A DNA stretch of 48,012 nucleotides from Chara braunii (lineage: Eukaryota > Streptophyta > Charophyceae > Charales > Characeae), in contig BFEA01000629.1 of NCBI GenBank assembly GCA_003427395.1, positions 715,776-763,787 of the forward strand, read 5' to 3'. Position numbers and translations under genes: made by a program. Position 1 is the stretch's first letter. Each line of letters begins with the position of its first letter. The notes under the pieces were generated by a model. It saw only the letters and a list, made by a program, of their open reading frames with translations. It made no database searches and had not been told where the DNA came from. This document shows positions 18,020-28,110 of this stretch, one piece after another.

Positions 18020-19129
18020 ATGGTCAAGATGGCAGGGCGAGCAAGACCAAGTACATCTGCAGGGACCAATGAAGAGGCCTTGGTTGGGGTTATACAGGAA
18101 CTGGTCGAGAGAGTTGATATAATAAAAGGGGGGTCAGATATTGCAAGAGCAAAAAGGCCAGATGAGAGAATTCCCTACTTCATAGGACCTCAGATTAATG
18201 ACTTATTGGACGAGTATGAATTATTTGGGCTCAGCTATGGCTGGACAGATAAGCAACGGCTTAAGCACCTTACATCTTATTGTGATACTGATTCGAGACT
18301 GACAGTTCAAGAATTAATGGAAGGTGCTACTACTTGGGAAGAAGTCAAGGAGAGACTGAAAAAAGAATTTGAGAAAGATTCAGTTTCAACCACAACTAAG
18401 GACTTACTTTACATAAGAAGAGGTAAATATGACACTTTCAATGTTTTTCTTCAGACCTTTATTCGAACAACAAGAAGGATTCCATATTTGGATGAAGCCC
18501 AGAGATGCCATATATTTTTGACAAATTTTACTGACACTGAAAGATAAGCAGTCCTTAATCAAGCTCAGCATTATCCTCTCAGATGGGATGAAATGGTAGC
18601 AATCATAAGAACTCTACCTACTGTCTCCCATAAGAAATAGTCACTGCATCAGATCAGTATTTTGACAAAGGATGTAGAGACTGAGAATGGAATGAATAGA
18701 GGGAATCTGACTGCTGAGAATATCCTTGAAAAAGTGATGGCTAACTTTATGTCCGCAAGACCTGCAACACATGCTGTGGATGACAGAGGAAAGAAAAAGG
18801 CTGAAAGTGACAAAGATGACGACGATGATGATGACAATGAAAATCGTGGTAAGAAGGGAGGATCGTCCAAAGCGAAAAAGAATGGGAAGAATGGTGATGG
18901 AGGAAACAGAGAGAGAATGAAATATGATGAGCGTCCTAGGAGGAGTTTTACTTGCTACTATTGTGGTGAAAGTGGACATACTACCACCTATTGCAAGCCA
19001 CTTGAGGAGGATGTAAGAAGTGGGATGGCAAAGAAAGATGCAATGGACCATGTCTGTGATAGTTCATGGAATAAGTTAGATCCCAGACATCCAGGAGGTA
19101 TGAGACTTCTTGCTCTAAAACATGATTAA
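18020..19129 (+). pseudogene. gag: Retrotransposon Gag with CCHC zinc knuckle
   Basis: One frame from ATG 18020 to 19129, broken by TAA 18545-18547 and TAG 18638-18640. The capsid-like part (about residues 50-175) has the gypsy Gag pattern: RIPYFIGPQINDLLDEYELF, a segment TDKQRLKHLTSYC and TWEEVKERLKKEF. An acidic Asp run and a Lys-rich segment precede the nucleocapsid knuckle CYYCGESGHTTTYC (about nt 18953-18994), a proper CX2CX4HX4C. Gag forms the particle and packages element RNA. Both stops lie where Gln or a similar codon would fit, consistent with C-to-T decay. Gag is in the same frame as the short ORF that follows it. Confidence 0.85.
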
Positions 19130-19132
19130 AAA

Positions 19133-19637
19133 ATGAGGATTAAGAAGAAGAGAAAGACCAATGTGAATGTTCATTTCCTTACTGGAGACTTGCCTAATGA
19201 ACTGGTATAAAGAGCTTATGACCCTTATACCCTGATTGGGTTGTCTCTGCAGTCCTTAACATTGACAGAGTATGAGCCTAGTGAGGCATCAACTAGTGAG
19301 TCTCCTGTGGGAGGGAACCGTACTTTTCAGAATCCCTCTGGATTAGTAGAGTCCTCTTCCAATGAAATAACTCATTTCCTGGTTAACAGAATGTCATTCC
19401 ATGGTGATCTACCCTAGAGCTTATCATGGAACCTAGGGTCAGGGTTGGTGAAGTAAGGAATCACTAGATCCGTATGACACATCAAATGATAGAAGAAAAG
19501 AAAAGAAAGAAGGTTAAGGAATCACTTATCGACATCCTTGATGATCCTGAACCGGAACGTTCACAAGAAAAGAATGAACAGGGGAGAAAGAGAAAATTTA
19601 TTCTCAAGAGTGATTTGGATTATGGGACTGTGTTTCT
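19133..19637 (+). pseudogene. Decayed spacer region between gag and protease
   Basis: An ATG-led frame (19133-19417) with one in-frame stop (19208-19210) is Ser/Thr-rich and continues in the gag frame. A second frame (from ATG 19426) is Lys/Glu-rich (IEEKKRKKVKESLIDILDD). These are probably the N-terminal pol linker. No enzyme motif is seen. Confidence 0.4.
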
Positions 19638-20120
19638 GATGTAATTGCTAAGATGCTGGAAGAAACGGAAGTAACATTGTCTTTCAAGGAAGCAATGACA
19701 CAAGCACCCAAACTGAGAGAAGAATTGAAAAGGTTGATTGAGAAGAAGAAGATGTAAGTTAATTATTTGGGGTCAGTCTTTCCCAACCAAGTGAATAGAT
19801 CACTACCTGGTTGCAAGATGAGATTTGCAACCATGGGTTGTGGGCAGCTTACAATTCGCATTAATCAAGTGAAGATTCTAGCCCTAATAGATTCTGGGGC
19901 AGAGATGATACTTCTTTCACGAAGAACGATGGAAGCATGTAATTTATTTATTGACAGACTTGCACAAAACGTACTGAGTAATATTGCAAGAGAACTGTTT
20001 GTGGCGGGATTTATTGATAATTTGCTTATCACGGTTGGGACGATGACTGTAGAGTTACTGAGTTTTGTAGTACCGGATCTGGGTCATGACTGTATCTTGG
20101 GAACTTCATTCTTGCATTAG
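19638..20120 (+). pseudogene. Retropepsin-like aspartic protease of the retrotransposon
   Basis: The frame starts with a pre-protease motif (VIAKMLEETEVTLSFKEAM, then APKLREEL) typical of gypsy polyproteins just upstream of the protease, then a stop (TAA 19755-19757). The protease core (about 19767-20120) has LALIDSGAEMILLSRRTMEA with the catalytic DSG at 19890-19898 and ends with the DCILGTSFLH strand. Retropepsins act as dimers and cut Gag-Pol into mature proteins. DSG replaces the commoner DTG, an accepted variant. It is separated from RT by frame changes. Confidence 0.8.
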
Positions 20121-20433
20121 ATGGAGGCGGTCCAATTTTTCAGCCATGAGGGGTCATCTTGGATCAGTGTACAGGATCCCGAGACTGCTCAAGAGCAGAC
20201 TTTTATGGCCGGTACGAAAAATGATTTCAATCATTAACTATCGGCTAATTCGATCAGGAGGGAGGAATCTGTTGAAAGAGTTAGGAGACTAAAGGAGGAA
20301 GGAAAATGAGAAGCAAAAGAAGAGATTTCGGTAGGAATTAATCAAGTTTCGAAAATGATGAGAGCCTTTGGTAAACTCGAGGATGAGGACGGGCAAATTG
20401 AAGCCTTCAAGAAAGTTGTGAAACTGCTAAGGG
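20121..20433 (+). pseudogene. Degraded linker between protease and RT
   Basis: Continues in the protease frame with stops. Charged residues dominate and no motif is recognised. Confidence 0.35.
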
Positions 20434-21526
20434 ATGGAAGATGGAATTGAGATTTGCATCGACTCACCCTTTTTTAGAAAAATAGTCACTTGGTCAAAAA
20501 GAAAGTACAAGCCCAACGGGGTGAAGAAAAACCCAGTGACAGTCTTAATAGAGAAATATTATGATGAAGCATTGGAAAAGGAGAGACAGATCATAAGAGC
20601 ATTGAGAGAATCAGCAAAACATGAAAATAGGGTCACCAAAGAGAGGTTTGACACGATGAAGATAGACTCGGATCAGTTTATCCTGCCTAAAGAGAAATAG
20701 TATATCTTCAAAGTGTGTCAAGAGTTCTCTGGTGCTTTCTCCTTTAATGATGAAGAGAGAGGTCGGTTGGACGTGGAAATGATCAGATTGTCAAGATTTG
20801 GACAGTTGATCATGTTCCATGGAATGATAGACCAACCAAGTATGTCCTAAAGGAAGAAGCGGAAGTTGTAACGTATCTTGACAAAAAGATTGCATCTAAT
20901 GTTATTGAACCTGCTGATGGACCATATGCTAACCACTGGTTTTGTTTCTGGAAACCAGGGGGAGGGCTGAGATGAATACATAATCTTCTGAAACTTAATT
21001 CTGTAACGGTACGTGATGCAGGTAGTCTTTCTAATGTTGATCTCCTCGCTGAATCATTTGTTGGTCGATGTATTTATTGCCTAGTTGACATGTATCCTGG
21101 CTATGATCAGTTCCCTATTGATCCCACTAGCCGGCCAATGACTGCCATGCACACGCCAAGGGGGCTTGTTCAGATACGAATGGTACCTCAAGGCTGGACT
21201 AACGGAGTGGCAGTCGTTCAGAGGGATATGATTAAAGTCATGCAGGATATTTCTCCTGAAATAACCAGTCTCTACATTGATGATAATCCTGTAAAAGGTC
21301 CCTTGGTAAAAGATGAAACTTTGGTCGCAGGGGGAGTCAGAAAGTTTGTCTAGGAACATGCTGAAGGAGTAAAGATAGTCCTAGAAAGACTTCAGAAGTA
21401 TAATCTGACTGCTAGTGGACCAAAGTTCCTTCTTTTCCACCAGAAGTGATTATCTTGGGTTTCAGATGCTTCTCCAAGAGTAGGAGTCCAGATCCCAAGA
21501 AGATAGACAAGATCTTGAACTAACAT
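20434..21526 (+). pseudogene. Reverse transcriptase of the retrotransposon (frameshifted)
   Basis: An N-terminal extension (20434-20700) is followed by a frame change. The RT core is in one frame from about 20763: DHVPWNDRPTKYVLKEEAEV, PYANHWFCFWKPGGGLR, a stop (TGA 20973-20975) where the family has Trp, then CLVDMYPGYDQFPIDPTSRP with the first catalytic Asp, VPQGWTNGVAVVQRDM, and the YIDD box (21273-21284) in SLYIDDNPVKGP. A further TAG at 21351-21353 sits where related elements have Trp (RKFV-x-EHAEG). The thumb region NLTASGPKFLLFH follows. It copies element RNA into DNA, but this copy cannot produce a full enzyme. Confidence 0.85.
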
Positions 21527-22345
21527 GTGCCTCTCAAGAGAGTGACAGACATCAGGAGCTTCTTGGGAGTCTGTGAATTTTGGAGGATTTTTATTCCTAA
21601 TTTTGCTGCCCTTGCAGAACCTCTCAGAGAAATGGTAAGACAAGAGGCTAACTTAGCATGGAATGATAAAAGACAAGCTGCGGCGAAAACATTGCAAGAA
21701 AAACTAAGAGATGGTGGAGTAGTACTGGGAGTACCCTATTATGATGACAAAGAGACAAGACCTTTCATCATTGAGGCTTATGGAGGACTAGTGGCTCTGG
21801 GTGGAGTGCTTATTCATAAAGATGAAAATGAGAGATAAAGACCTCTAAGATTTGAAAGCAGAACCTTCAATTCTACTGAAAGAGGCTACACTCAATTCAG
21901 GAAAGAGCTACAGTCAATCATCCATAGCCTCAGGTGCTTCAGGCACTACGTTTTGGGAAGGAGATTCATCCTGAGGACTGATGCATCTGCTGTGATAGGT
22001 GTCATTAAAAAGCATCAACAGGTAGATCCAACAGTTAGCATGTGGATCACTTTCATTTGGACATATGATTTTAAATTGGAAAAGATTCTCACTGAGAAGA
22101 ACAGAGCGGATGGCTTAAGCCGGATTGAGTGGCGAGAAGAAGAGGAAGATGTGAATAAAACAGTTGAAGAATTTGCCTATGTTGATAATTTCCTTAATGA
22201 AAGAGATGATGAGGATTATGAGGCACCATGCTCCCACAAGTGGATTTTGTGGCCCGAAGAGAGAGACAGTTGGGGAAAAATTTCAAGTGAATACGTTTAT
22301 GAGTCGATTCTAGGGAAAGAAGAACATGATGAACCAAACGATTAG
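21527..22345 (+). pseudogene. RT connection and RNase H domain
   Basis: The frame runs from VTDIRSFLGVCEFWRIFIPN (RT connection typical of Ty3/gypsy) into RNase H: RPFIIEAYGGLVALGGVLIH, a stop (TAA 21836-21838), then RPLRFESRTFNSTERGYTQF and FRHYVLGRRFILRTDAS, ending ILTEKNRADGLSRI. The first RNase H catalytic Asp appears replaced by Glu in FIIEAYGG, if my alignment is right. The ADGLSR motif is the classic end of the gypsy RNase H. A Glu-rich tail reaches a TAG at 22343-22345. Confidence 0.8.
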
Positions 22346-22573
22346 TATATAAGAGTTAATGCAGCGGCCGTAGCTGCTCATGAGATTGGGGAAAGTTCAG
22401 GTTCAAAGGAAGAGGAGGAGAGTCAAAAAAAGGAAGAAGAGATATTTTTCTTCTTTGAAGAATATGATGAGAACTATCAAGAGATTGACAGAAAGATGGA
22501 AAATGAGCAACTAAAAGAATATTACTGTAAAGATTCAAGGAAGAATCTCAGACTAAAAAGATAACATCTCTTT
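22346..22573 (+). pseudogene. Acidic linker before integrase
   Basis: In frame with RNase H and integrase; Glu/Lys-rich (EEEESQKKEEEIFFFFEEYD). It ends with a TAA (about 22562) just before the integrase N-terminus. It is likely spacer in the ancestral Pol. Confidence 0.45.
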
Positions 22574-23958
22574 ATGGATGGTAAGGGAGGCTTACTTCCA
22601 CTAAGAGTGGTCTGTGGTAAAGAGAGGCAGTTAGAGATAATCGCTGCTCTACATGAGGGGGTTGCTGGTGGCCACAGGGTTGTTGAGGCTACCTACTCCA
22701 AGACTGTCAAACTCTACTTCTGGCCTGGCATGAGAGGCATGATTTTCAGATACTGTAAATCATTTGTCTTACGTCAGAAGAGGTCTACGACAATGATGAT
22801 TGAGCCCCTATTCCCTACAATCCTGGTAGAGCCAGGTAGTAGAGTTCATGTGGATCTCATCACTATGCCTCCAGGCAAGGGTGGGATGAGATACATACTA
22901 AACATGAGAGATAATTTCTCTGGATACGTTGATGCAAAAACTCTGAAAAGGAAGAGAGATGAGCAAGTGGCTGATTGGATAGAGGAATTCTATCTCAGGT
23001 ATCCTTTTATCAGAGAATTTGTCTCAGACAGAGGATCTGAATTCATGTGGCTCTCATCACTATGCCTCCAGGCAAGGGTGGGATGAGATACATACTAAAC
23101 ATGAGAGATAATTTCTCTGGATACGTTGATGCCAAAACTGTGAAAAGGAAGAGAGATGAGCAAGTGGCTGATTGGATAGAGCAATTATATCTCATGTATC
23201 CTTTTATCAGAGAATTTGTCTCAGACAGAGGATCTGAATTCAGAAATGAGGTTGTCAGAAGAATTACACTCAAATTGGGTGTCAGAATTCGGTATGTGAC
23301 TACTTATCATCATCAAGCGAAAGGACCTGTTGAAAGAGGCCACAAAACTCTGAAAGATTCATTAGCCAAGTGGTGTGAAGGGAAACTCAGCAATTGGCCA
23401 AAGGTGTTAAGAGTTGTTGTATATGCTGATAATATCACAATCAAGAGAACCACTAGGTATGCACCATTTACTCTGTGGTACGACCGATATGCTACATTAC
23501 CTATTGAGAGTATTGTCAAGACATGGTCAAGTCAAGAAAGCGACAAAGACTATTCTATTTCAGAACTCCTTCAGATCAGAATGAGGAAGATATCTGAAGT
23601 TGATCAGGCAGTGATGGATGCAGCAGAGGGAATGACAACCAACAGGCTATCAGATCAAGGGAGATGGAACAAGAAAAGGTATATAAGAAAAGAGAAATTG
23701 AAGATTGGAGATCCTGTCCTTCTGTTTGACAGTTCCCTTGAGGCGCAATGGACTAAAAGGTTGGAGCCCAGATGGCTTGGCCCCTACAGAATCACGGGAG
23801 TAGCGGAACCCAAGGTTTATGAGATCTCAAAAATTGATGAATCTAGGGTTCATGACATGATATCAGGGTCAAGACTCCCTAAGTTCATCTTTAGAGACCC
23901 TGATCTGATCCCTACAGTGACTCCAAAGAGAGGAAAGAGAAGTCAACCATGCAAGTAA
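22574..23958 (+). pseudogene. Integrase with internal 197-bp duplication and frameshift
   Basis: The N-terminal HHCC region reads ALHEGVAGGHRVVEA, then YCKSFVLRQKR; the second Cys of the CxxC pair is lost (Phe). The catalytic core has the first Asp at 22853 (VHVDLITMP), the second at 23027 and again at 23224 (SDRGSEF) and the Glu at 23332 (GPVERGHK). The core is interrupted by a direct duplication that shifts the frame; in the second copy the first Asp is Ala (GAT to GCT). The C-terminal GPY/F module is present (EPRWLGPYRITGV). Integrase inserts the cDNA into the genome. No single frame carries a complete DDE triad. Confidence 0.85.
22845..23238 (+). repeat. 197-bp tandem duplication inside integrase
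   Basis: Copies at 22845-23041 and 23042-23238 are nearly identical, differing at a few bases (for example GATCTC/GCTCTC, ACTCTG/ACTGTG, GAATTC/CAATTA). The junction has the 4-bp microhomology TTCA (GAATTCATGTGG). The length is not a multiple of three, hence the frameshift. Confidence 0.95.
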
Positions 23959-24596
23959 GAGAACGGTCATAGAGGACTGAGAAAGAGTACAGTAAGACAC
24001 TGAGACAGTGAGGCTCAGTTATCAGCAGATAATGATCATTCTTGCATAGTCAATTCAACATTTCGGTTTCAGTATGTCAGTTTCAGTAATTCAACTTCAG
24101 CATTTCGGTTTCAGCATCTCAGTTTCAATATTTCAGTTTTCAGCAAGTTATTTTATTATCTATTTCAGCAAGCAACTAAGTTAATGAGACTATATCTTTG
24201 ATGCAACACTTCAGTCGTTCCATGAGTGTCAAGTCCTGAGAATGGGGAGTAACTGTGAGTGCGGTTCTGGGAGCATTGACACAGTTTCAAGATCTGAGAA
24301 ACTCATGGCTGTGGCACATCAAATGATATGAGCAGCATTATTCTTATTATAAAAAGAAAGTATGATGGGCATAAAGAAGTTCAGTTCTGTCTAAATGAAA
24401 GTTATCAGCAGAAGGACTTCGTGTCTCTAACTAAGCTGTCCATCCAAGAGATTCGGACGAAGGCAGGCATAAAGAAGTTCAACTTCACTTGACTGAGGTT
24501 GGTCCGTAGAGGGACTTCGTGCTTTTTGGTTGAGGGTCTGTCTTCACTCAGATGAGGGAAGGGACCTCTGTGAGATCAGAGTTTCAGTATTTCCTT
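23959..24596 (+). other. Non-coding 3' flank of the retrotransposon
   Basis: TTTCAG/TTTCGG micro-repeats lie at 24,055-24,180. GCATAAAGAAGTTC appears twice (about 24,369 and 24,467), each followed by a GGACTTCGTG arm that pairs with it. No gene is seen. Confidence 0.4.
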
Positions 24597-25404
24597 GAGA
24601 CTGACGGGACGTCTCATAGAAAAAGAAATCCCTGTTGAGGGAAGAGACCTCTCTGGGGCTAAAACTAAGTTTTTGTTTGTGACTGAAGGGAGGTCTCTTG
24701 CAAATTCTTAGTGTTGGCTAGCATGTTATTGTTCAGTGCCTCTTGAGACTGACAGGACGTCTCTTGAGAGATGTTTGTTCTGTTATGGGACGTGGGCAGT
24801 CTGCTTGTGGGTTATGATATGCTTGCCTGACTGTCTGTGCCTGGGGTTTTCTTCTCTAACCTAAGGATGCGTTGATTGTCGGGGTCAGCCAAAGCCTTAC
24901 CGCAGTTTGTTGCAATCTGGTGGGGTCAGCAGGTCCCCGACGCGAGTGTCGAATTCCATAGTCGGCTGAGGCTAAGTCTTTGGGGGTCTGGCCTATGAGG
25001 CTGAAAGGGGTCAGCTGGAACCCTACCTCAGTCAGAGGATGCAATCCAGTGAGGTTCGCCAAAGCCTGGAATTGTGGTTAGACCGCGTCCCACGTTCAAA
25101 AATTTGGGCGGGGCAGCCAACGCCCTTGGCCAAAAACTGGTAGGTGAGCCGGTCCCTGACCGCAGTGGTCGAATCCGAATTCGGGACAGTTTGACTGACG
25201 GGACATCTACGGTCATAGGGTGACCAGACCCGCTATAGTCTGGGAATCCTGGTGAGAGTGCCAAAGGGTTTTCATACTCGAGTAGTGGGTATGATTGGTC
25301 CTGACCTAGAGGCAGGTCAAAGGGGCTGTCAAGACAAATGGTCTGACTAGTCCTAACGTGAGGCGGGCCGAATGAGGTATGTCAGACTGACGGGACGTCT
25401 GACA
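24597..25404 (+). repeat. Dispersed hairpins with loop TGACGGGAC and changing stems (array 4)
   Basis: The loop TGACGGGAC (or one-base variants) recurs with different matched stems: GAGAC/GTCTC (24597-24615), GAC/GTC with loop TGAAGGGAG (24681-24695), GAGAC/GTCTC with TGACAGGAC (24745-24763), a weakly paired copy at about 25192, and TGTCAGAC/GTCTGACA (25380-25404). A sixth loop copy, with no clear stem, is at about 25558. GAGG-GAAGRGA-CCTC hairpins also occur twice (about 24553 and 24638). The DNA between them repeats phrases such as GGGGTCAGC and CCAAAGCC. It is probably retroelement 3' untranslated or LTR sequence. Confidence 0.6.
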
Positions 25405-25640
25405 TTCCTGGCCAGTGATGGGCCGAATCCAAGGCAATCAAGAAATCCTGGGTATGAAGAGCTGTTAAATATTAATTATTATTTGTTATTTATTGTTTTA
25501 TTTATGGGGTTTGTTTTAATTTGTTATTGTTTGATTGCTGGTTGTCAGAGGGTTTGCCTGACGGGACATGGTTGTTGTCTGTGGGACTCGTTGATTTTGC
25601 AGGTGTACAAATAATTATTTGAAGTTCCCAGACCAGAGAA
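25405..25640. other. A/T-rich spacer
   Basis: T-rich DNA with ATTTATTG runs; one TGACGGGAC loop copy at about 25558. No gene. Confidence 0.3.
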
Positions 25641-25815
25641 AATGAAAAGGGTTTGGTATCTCCTCCCTGTTATCTGAAAAGTTGAGGAGACGCCCCACTC
25701 GCATCAGAGAAATAAAACAAGGGTTGGTATACCCATCAGGTGTTTGAGCAGCTGAGAAGACACCTCACTCGAACCAGAGAACGGAAAAGAGGGTTTGGTA
25801 TACCCTATTCCCAGC
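25641..25815 (+). repeat. Three-copy repeat of 75-90 bp with GGGTTTGGTATACCC hairpin
   Basis: CCAGAGAAAATGAAAAGGG, ATCAGAGAAATAAAACAAGG and ACCAGAGAACGGAAAAGAGG begin three units, each followed by GGGT(T)TGGTATACCC or a diverged form; GGGT pairs with ACCC in units 2 and 3. Blocks GAGGAGACGCCCCACTCG and GAGAAGACACCTCACTCG separate them. Confidence 0.6.
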
Positions 25816-26213
25816 ATGGCAGGCAGAGTGAGTGTCCTCGTTATCAGTGCCATCCCTCACATAGATGTCTGATTTGGGGCTAAGGTAACCTCCATGTGAA
25901 AAACCGACACTTGAACAAGTCAAGCAAGCAGACAACATCCTTCTTAAAATTTTTATTTGGTGGCCGACAAGCGGCCTGGTTCACGAGGAACCTGCATCCC
26001 TGGCCTTAAGGAAGCCAAACTCTCAGACCTGGGATGCTATAAAGTGGACTGAACTAAAAATACTATGAGCCGAAAGCGGCCTCAAAAGGTTGAGAAGAAG
26101 TCATGCTTATACAGAACGTAGAAGATGGCCATGAGCTCAAGCTGGAAAAGAAAGAGAAGGAAGAAAATACTAAAGAGGATGCAGTGGTTAGGGTGATGAA
26201 GTGGCGAGACAAC
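25816..26213. other. No gene recognised
   Basis: Mixed A-rich DNA with no frame or repeat I can support. Confidence 0.3.
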
Positions 26214-26552
26214 TCATGGAACAGAGGACGGCGAAGATGGCACTATGGCCATGCTCACGGCTGAGGTGGAAGGAGGCCTAGGGATATAAGGGGGAGAAGA
26301 GGCACTGGGTGTGCTGTAGCGCACATCAAACTTTTTTCGGAGGTATTCCATCATGTCTGGGGATGGAGTTTTCTCGTACCACCCTGATGATGGATAACAC
26401 GGATAGGGCCTCAGGTGCGCGTAGCCTCTTGGTTCTTCTTCCTCCTCCTCCTCTGAACTATAAGCGCGTCGTGCCCTGGCTGGTGGTTCCTCCTTAGCCT
26501 TCCCTGTCCTTCCTCCTCTTCCCCTACCTTGTCCGCGGCGTGGCTCAGGCAT
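26214..26552 (-). CDS. Hypothetical low-complexity protein
   Basis: A 112-codon frame with ATG at 26552 on the minus strand. The N-terminus is basic and Gly/Arg-rich (PRRGQGRGRGGRTGK), followed by an acidic Glu run and a Pro/Ser-rich C-terminus. The middle holds a more protein-like stretch (WYEKTPSPDMMEYLRKKFDV). There is no known domain. It could be an N-terminal piece of a Gag-like protein from a reverse-oriented element, but nothing follows it to confirm this. Confidence 0.3.
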   Translation of the reverse strand: MPEPRRGQGRGRGGRTGKAKEEPPARARRAYSSEEEEEEEPRGYAHLRPYPCYPSSGWYEKTPSPDMMEYLRKKFDVRYSTPSASSPPYIPRPPSTSAVSMAIVPSSPSSVP

Positions 26553-26680
26553 GATGCACGTGAGGTGTCTAATGGCAAGGACTGAGAAAGTTGTGTGAGT
26601 GAAATCTGCGATGATGAGATGAATCCCAAAAAGCGGGAATGGAAGATTATCAAAAGAAGTAAAAGAAAACGATCGCCGAC

Positions 26681-26749
26681 TACGGGAGATTGCGGTATGC
26701 TACGGGAGATTGCGGTATGCTACGGGAGATTGCGGTATGCTACGGGAGA
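26681..26749 (+). repeat. Exact 20-bp tandem repeat, 3.4 copies
   Basis: TACGGGAGATTGCGGTATGC is repeated without change at 26681, 26701 and 26721, with a partial fourth copy (TACGGGAGA). Perfect identity implies recent expansion. It is followed by degenerate AGCGC/GAGAAGGAAGGTG words to about 26960. Confidence 0.95.
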
Positions 26750-27045
26750 AAGAAGGTGAGCGCTAAAAGAAAGCAAGTACAGGGAGAAGAAGCCTGGCAC
26801 AGAGAGAAAGAAACCTAGCGCAAAGGGGGATAGCTAGCGCGGAGAGTAAGGGTGGACACTTAGGAGAGAGGCGGGTGCGGAGAAGGAAGGTGAGTGCGAA
26901 GAAGGAAGGTGTGCTCAGAGAAGTACGAGCGCTATGAGAAAGGTGAAGAATCAGCTAGCGCAAAAGGAACGGTAGTGCGGAAATCGCCTCAAGCCGCAAT
27001 GGGAATGAGCGAGAGCATATTGGGTTGCACTGTTTTTTATATCGA

Positions 27046-27149
27046 AACTTCTCGCTCCGACCCAACGGGGACGCTGGGTGGGGGTTTGGTATTATGTCGG
27101 AGGGCGCGGTGTCCCAGCCCTCCTTTGTGTACCAAGTCGCTACTTGGTA
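27046..27149 (+). repeat. Hairpin pair: CTCCGAC/GTCGGAG and ACCAAGT/ACTTGGT
   Basis: CTCCGAC near 27054 pairs with GTCGGAG near 27096. TACCAAGT (27130-27137) pairs with ACTTGGTA (27142-27149) around a CGCT loop. There is no coding context. This fits the hairpin-rich character of non-coding parts elsewhere in the window. Confidence 0.45.
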
Positions 27150-27574
27150 CCACCCTTAGTTTAGTGCTGCGATCTGTAGCTACTCCCGAAACACTGTGAC
27201 GCTTGGTACCTGGGCTATAGTATGATCTGGACCAGTCCTGGTGGTGTAGCCCTCAGCAAAAGGGGTGCGCCACATGACTTCCATTGGTCCACACAGGCTC
27301 GGCGCCCTGCTGTACAGCAGAGCACAACCGGCCTGTGACCGTGGTAGCCTCCGGGTTCGCCCTGGGACGGGGAAGTGAAAGGACTGGCGTGGTATTTTCT
27401 GTCGCGCGCTGAGATTCCCTCTACAGGGTTATGGGTTAGGTGTACGAAATAGAGGTCGCTGATAAAAAGGGAAAAGAGAAAAGCGAAAACAAAGCGCCGA
27501 ATTTGAACTCACTATGGTTTGGGGAAAATTCAGTGGCTTCAGGCCACTGTGATGTTACAGTTCCCTTTCCATTT
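27150..27574. other. No gene recognised
   Basis: GC-balanced DNA with no supported reading frame. GGCTTCAGGCC (about 27536) is a small inverted repeat. Confidence 0.3.
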
Positions 27575-27976
27575 TTGCTTGCTGATTATCATTATTATTA
27601 TTATTATTAATGTTACAACTTAATTTTCCTATTTTTTAGTTTCCCGCCTGTCGATCAGTCACTTCGCAGGGAAGGCCGCCGATTCGGATTTTCGAACTTC
27701 AACTGCGGTCTTATGGTCTGGGGCTCTACCTACCCCTTGTATATCGCCTGTATCAGACCCGTTCGTCCGAACCTCGCGGTGGGTCCCCGATGGCCAGGTT
27801 AAGAGACAGATACAGTGAGGACTAAAAGGAAAAAGAAAAAAAAAGTATAGTAAAAGAGAAAAAGGAAGGGATAAGGATGAAAGTTGGGTTTTGGACTTGT
27901 GCGTGGAACCGCTCCACTATTCAGGAGAGGTTGCTTCGCGGAGGAAATTTGAACTGTCATCTTTTATTTTCTGCGA

Positions 27977-28014
<38 letters not shown>

Positions 28015-28110
28015 TTTGTTATTATTACTTTACCGGTTTTCAGGTGCGGCCCTCCTTAACCTTCCTTGTCACATCGCGGGGAAGCCAACAGTTCGAATTT
28101 GGAACAGTGG
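27575..28110 (+). repeat. Two diverged direct repeats with (ATT)n microsatellites
   Basis: Segment 27575-27705 and segment 27965-28110 both run from an (ATT)n tract (27590-27610; 27979-28014) into a T-rich stretch, then CACTTCGCAGGGAAG or CACATCGCGGGGAAG, then ATTTTCGAAC or AGTTCGAATTTGGAAC. The spacing is about 390-400 bp. The second copy has the longer ATT tract. The small frames across it are by-products. Confidence 0.6.

Larger units (their letters stand above)
15171..23958 (+). mobile_element. Degraded Ty3/gypsy LTR retrotransposon with extra 5' modules
   Basis: The order from PBS is four copies of an unknown module, two small ORFs, Gag, an unidentified spacer with a pre-protease motif, protease, RT, RNase H and integrase. 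All are on the plus strand. PR-RT-RH-IN is the Ty3/gypsy (Metaviridae) order. RT motifs (VPQGWTN, YIDDNPVKGP) and the integrase motif HHQAKGPVERGHK resemble a gypsy group I associate mainly with fungi (basidiomycetes) and other protists more than the classic plant lineages, although the PBS is plant-like. At least ten in-frame stops, several frameshifts and a 197-bp duplication disable it. The downstream LTR is not identified. Confidence 0.8.
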
